Below, piece after piece: positions 39,742-39,764 of a stretch of 39,764 nt of DNA. The number at the start of each line of letters is the position of its first letter. Position 1 is the stretch's first letter. The notes under the pieces were generated by a model. That model was not told the origin of the DNA, did not search any database, and saw nothing but the letters and a program-made list of their open reading frames with translations. The stretch is from an uncultured beta proteobacterium (lineage in GTDB: Bacteria > Pseudomonadota > Gammaproteobacteria > Burkholderiales > SG8-41), in contig CAISYC010000003.1 of assembly GCA_903889565.1 (NCBI GenBank), forward strand, positions 1 to 39,764, written 5' to 3'. The position numbers and the translations under genes are program-made.

Positions 39742-39764
39742 GGGGGGGGGGGGGGGGGGGGGGG
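39742..39764. other. terminal poly-G run, likely sequencing or assembly artefact
   Basis: The window ends in 23 consecutive G. In two-colour sequencing chemistry, no signal is read as G, so such tails mark read ends. Real biology cannot be excluded but is unlikely at a contig end. Confidence 0.85.

Noticed and set aside
39742-39764. Poly-G run as a functional G-tract or quadruplex
   Set aside because: A 23-base homopolymer at the exact contig end is best explained as a sequencing artefact.
1-39764. CRISPR array or restriction, toxin-antitoxin or other known defence cluster
   Set aside because: No regularly spaced repeats and no cas, restriction, abortive-infection or toxin-antitoxin gene pair were found; the two secreted nucleases lack recognisable partners.

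Overview
The window reads as a stretch of betaproteobacterial chromosome (Burkholderiales or a close relative), high in G+C and densely coding. The placement rests on four orphan Bug-type (TctC-like) solute-binding proteins, the divergent purM/hda pair, the pcnB-folK-dGK-panB-panC run, and the rpmB-rpmG pair; it is inference, since no 16S gene is present. The sequence ends in 23 G residues, which looks like a sequencing artefact, and the left edge cuts an insertion sequence, so this is probably a draft or metagenomic contig.

Region 1 (1-791) is the worn edge of a mobile island: the 3' end of an IS3-family transposase, a tyrosine-recombinase remnant directly behind it, two 18-bp direct repeats, and a 3' fragment of tRNA-Leu(CAA) that looks like an attachment site. 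Region 2 (792-5964) holds small secreted or membrane proteins: two divergent proteins with similar signal peptides (one His-rich) around a three-fold TTAC repeat resembling a response-regulator site, a DUF3617 protein, two lipoproteins (one with Sel1 repeats), a YkgJ cysteine-cluster protein, a Trp-rich small protein and a tiny zinc-ribbon protein.

Region 3 (6167-9638) is a four-gene operon: NodT-type outer-membrane factor, DUF3302-like membrane protein, HlyD-type adaptor and DUF3313 protein, with no recognisable pump. Region 4 (9684-18690) is an accessory catabolic or transport region: an MFS-Bug-hydrolase operon, a secreted HNH nuclease, a two-domain SnoaL-like protein, another Bug protein, and a hydrolase-Bug operon. 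The first hydrolase has lysine where the nucleophilic serine is expected.

Region 5 (18706-26727, minus strand) is a ten-gene run, hda, HAD phosphatase, FecCD permease, ABC ATPase, pcnB, folK, deoxynucleoside kinase, panB, panC and a SixA-like protein, most of it overlapping or tightly spaced. Between panB and panC lies a 144-bp near-perfect palindrome bounded by inverted repeats. Region 6 (26873-34946, plus strand) has purM, purN, two DUF3108 proteins, an RNA m5C methyltransferase, a secreted phospholipase-D-type nuclease, an MscS channel and a fatty-acid desaturase with a transposase-like tail. A perfect 25-bp-arm hairpin separates it from rpmB-rpmG. Region 7 (35694-39642) has a secreted protein of unknown function, an NAD-dependent epimerase, a fourth Bug protein and a TIGR00027-type methyltransferase.

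The housekeeping block (coenzyme A, folate, purine, ribosome, replication control) is ordinary. The best candidates for new biology are the 144-bp palindrome, the pump-less efflux operon, the catalytically altered hydrolase and SixA-like protein, the desaturase-transposase fusion, and the putative regulatory site at 1554-1587.
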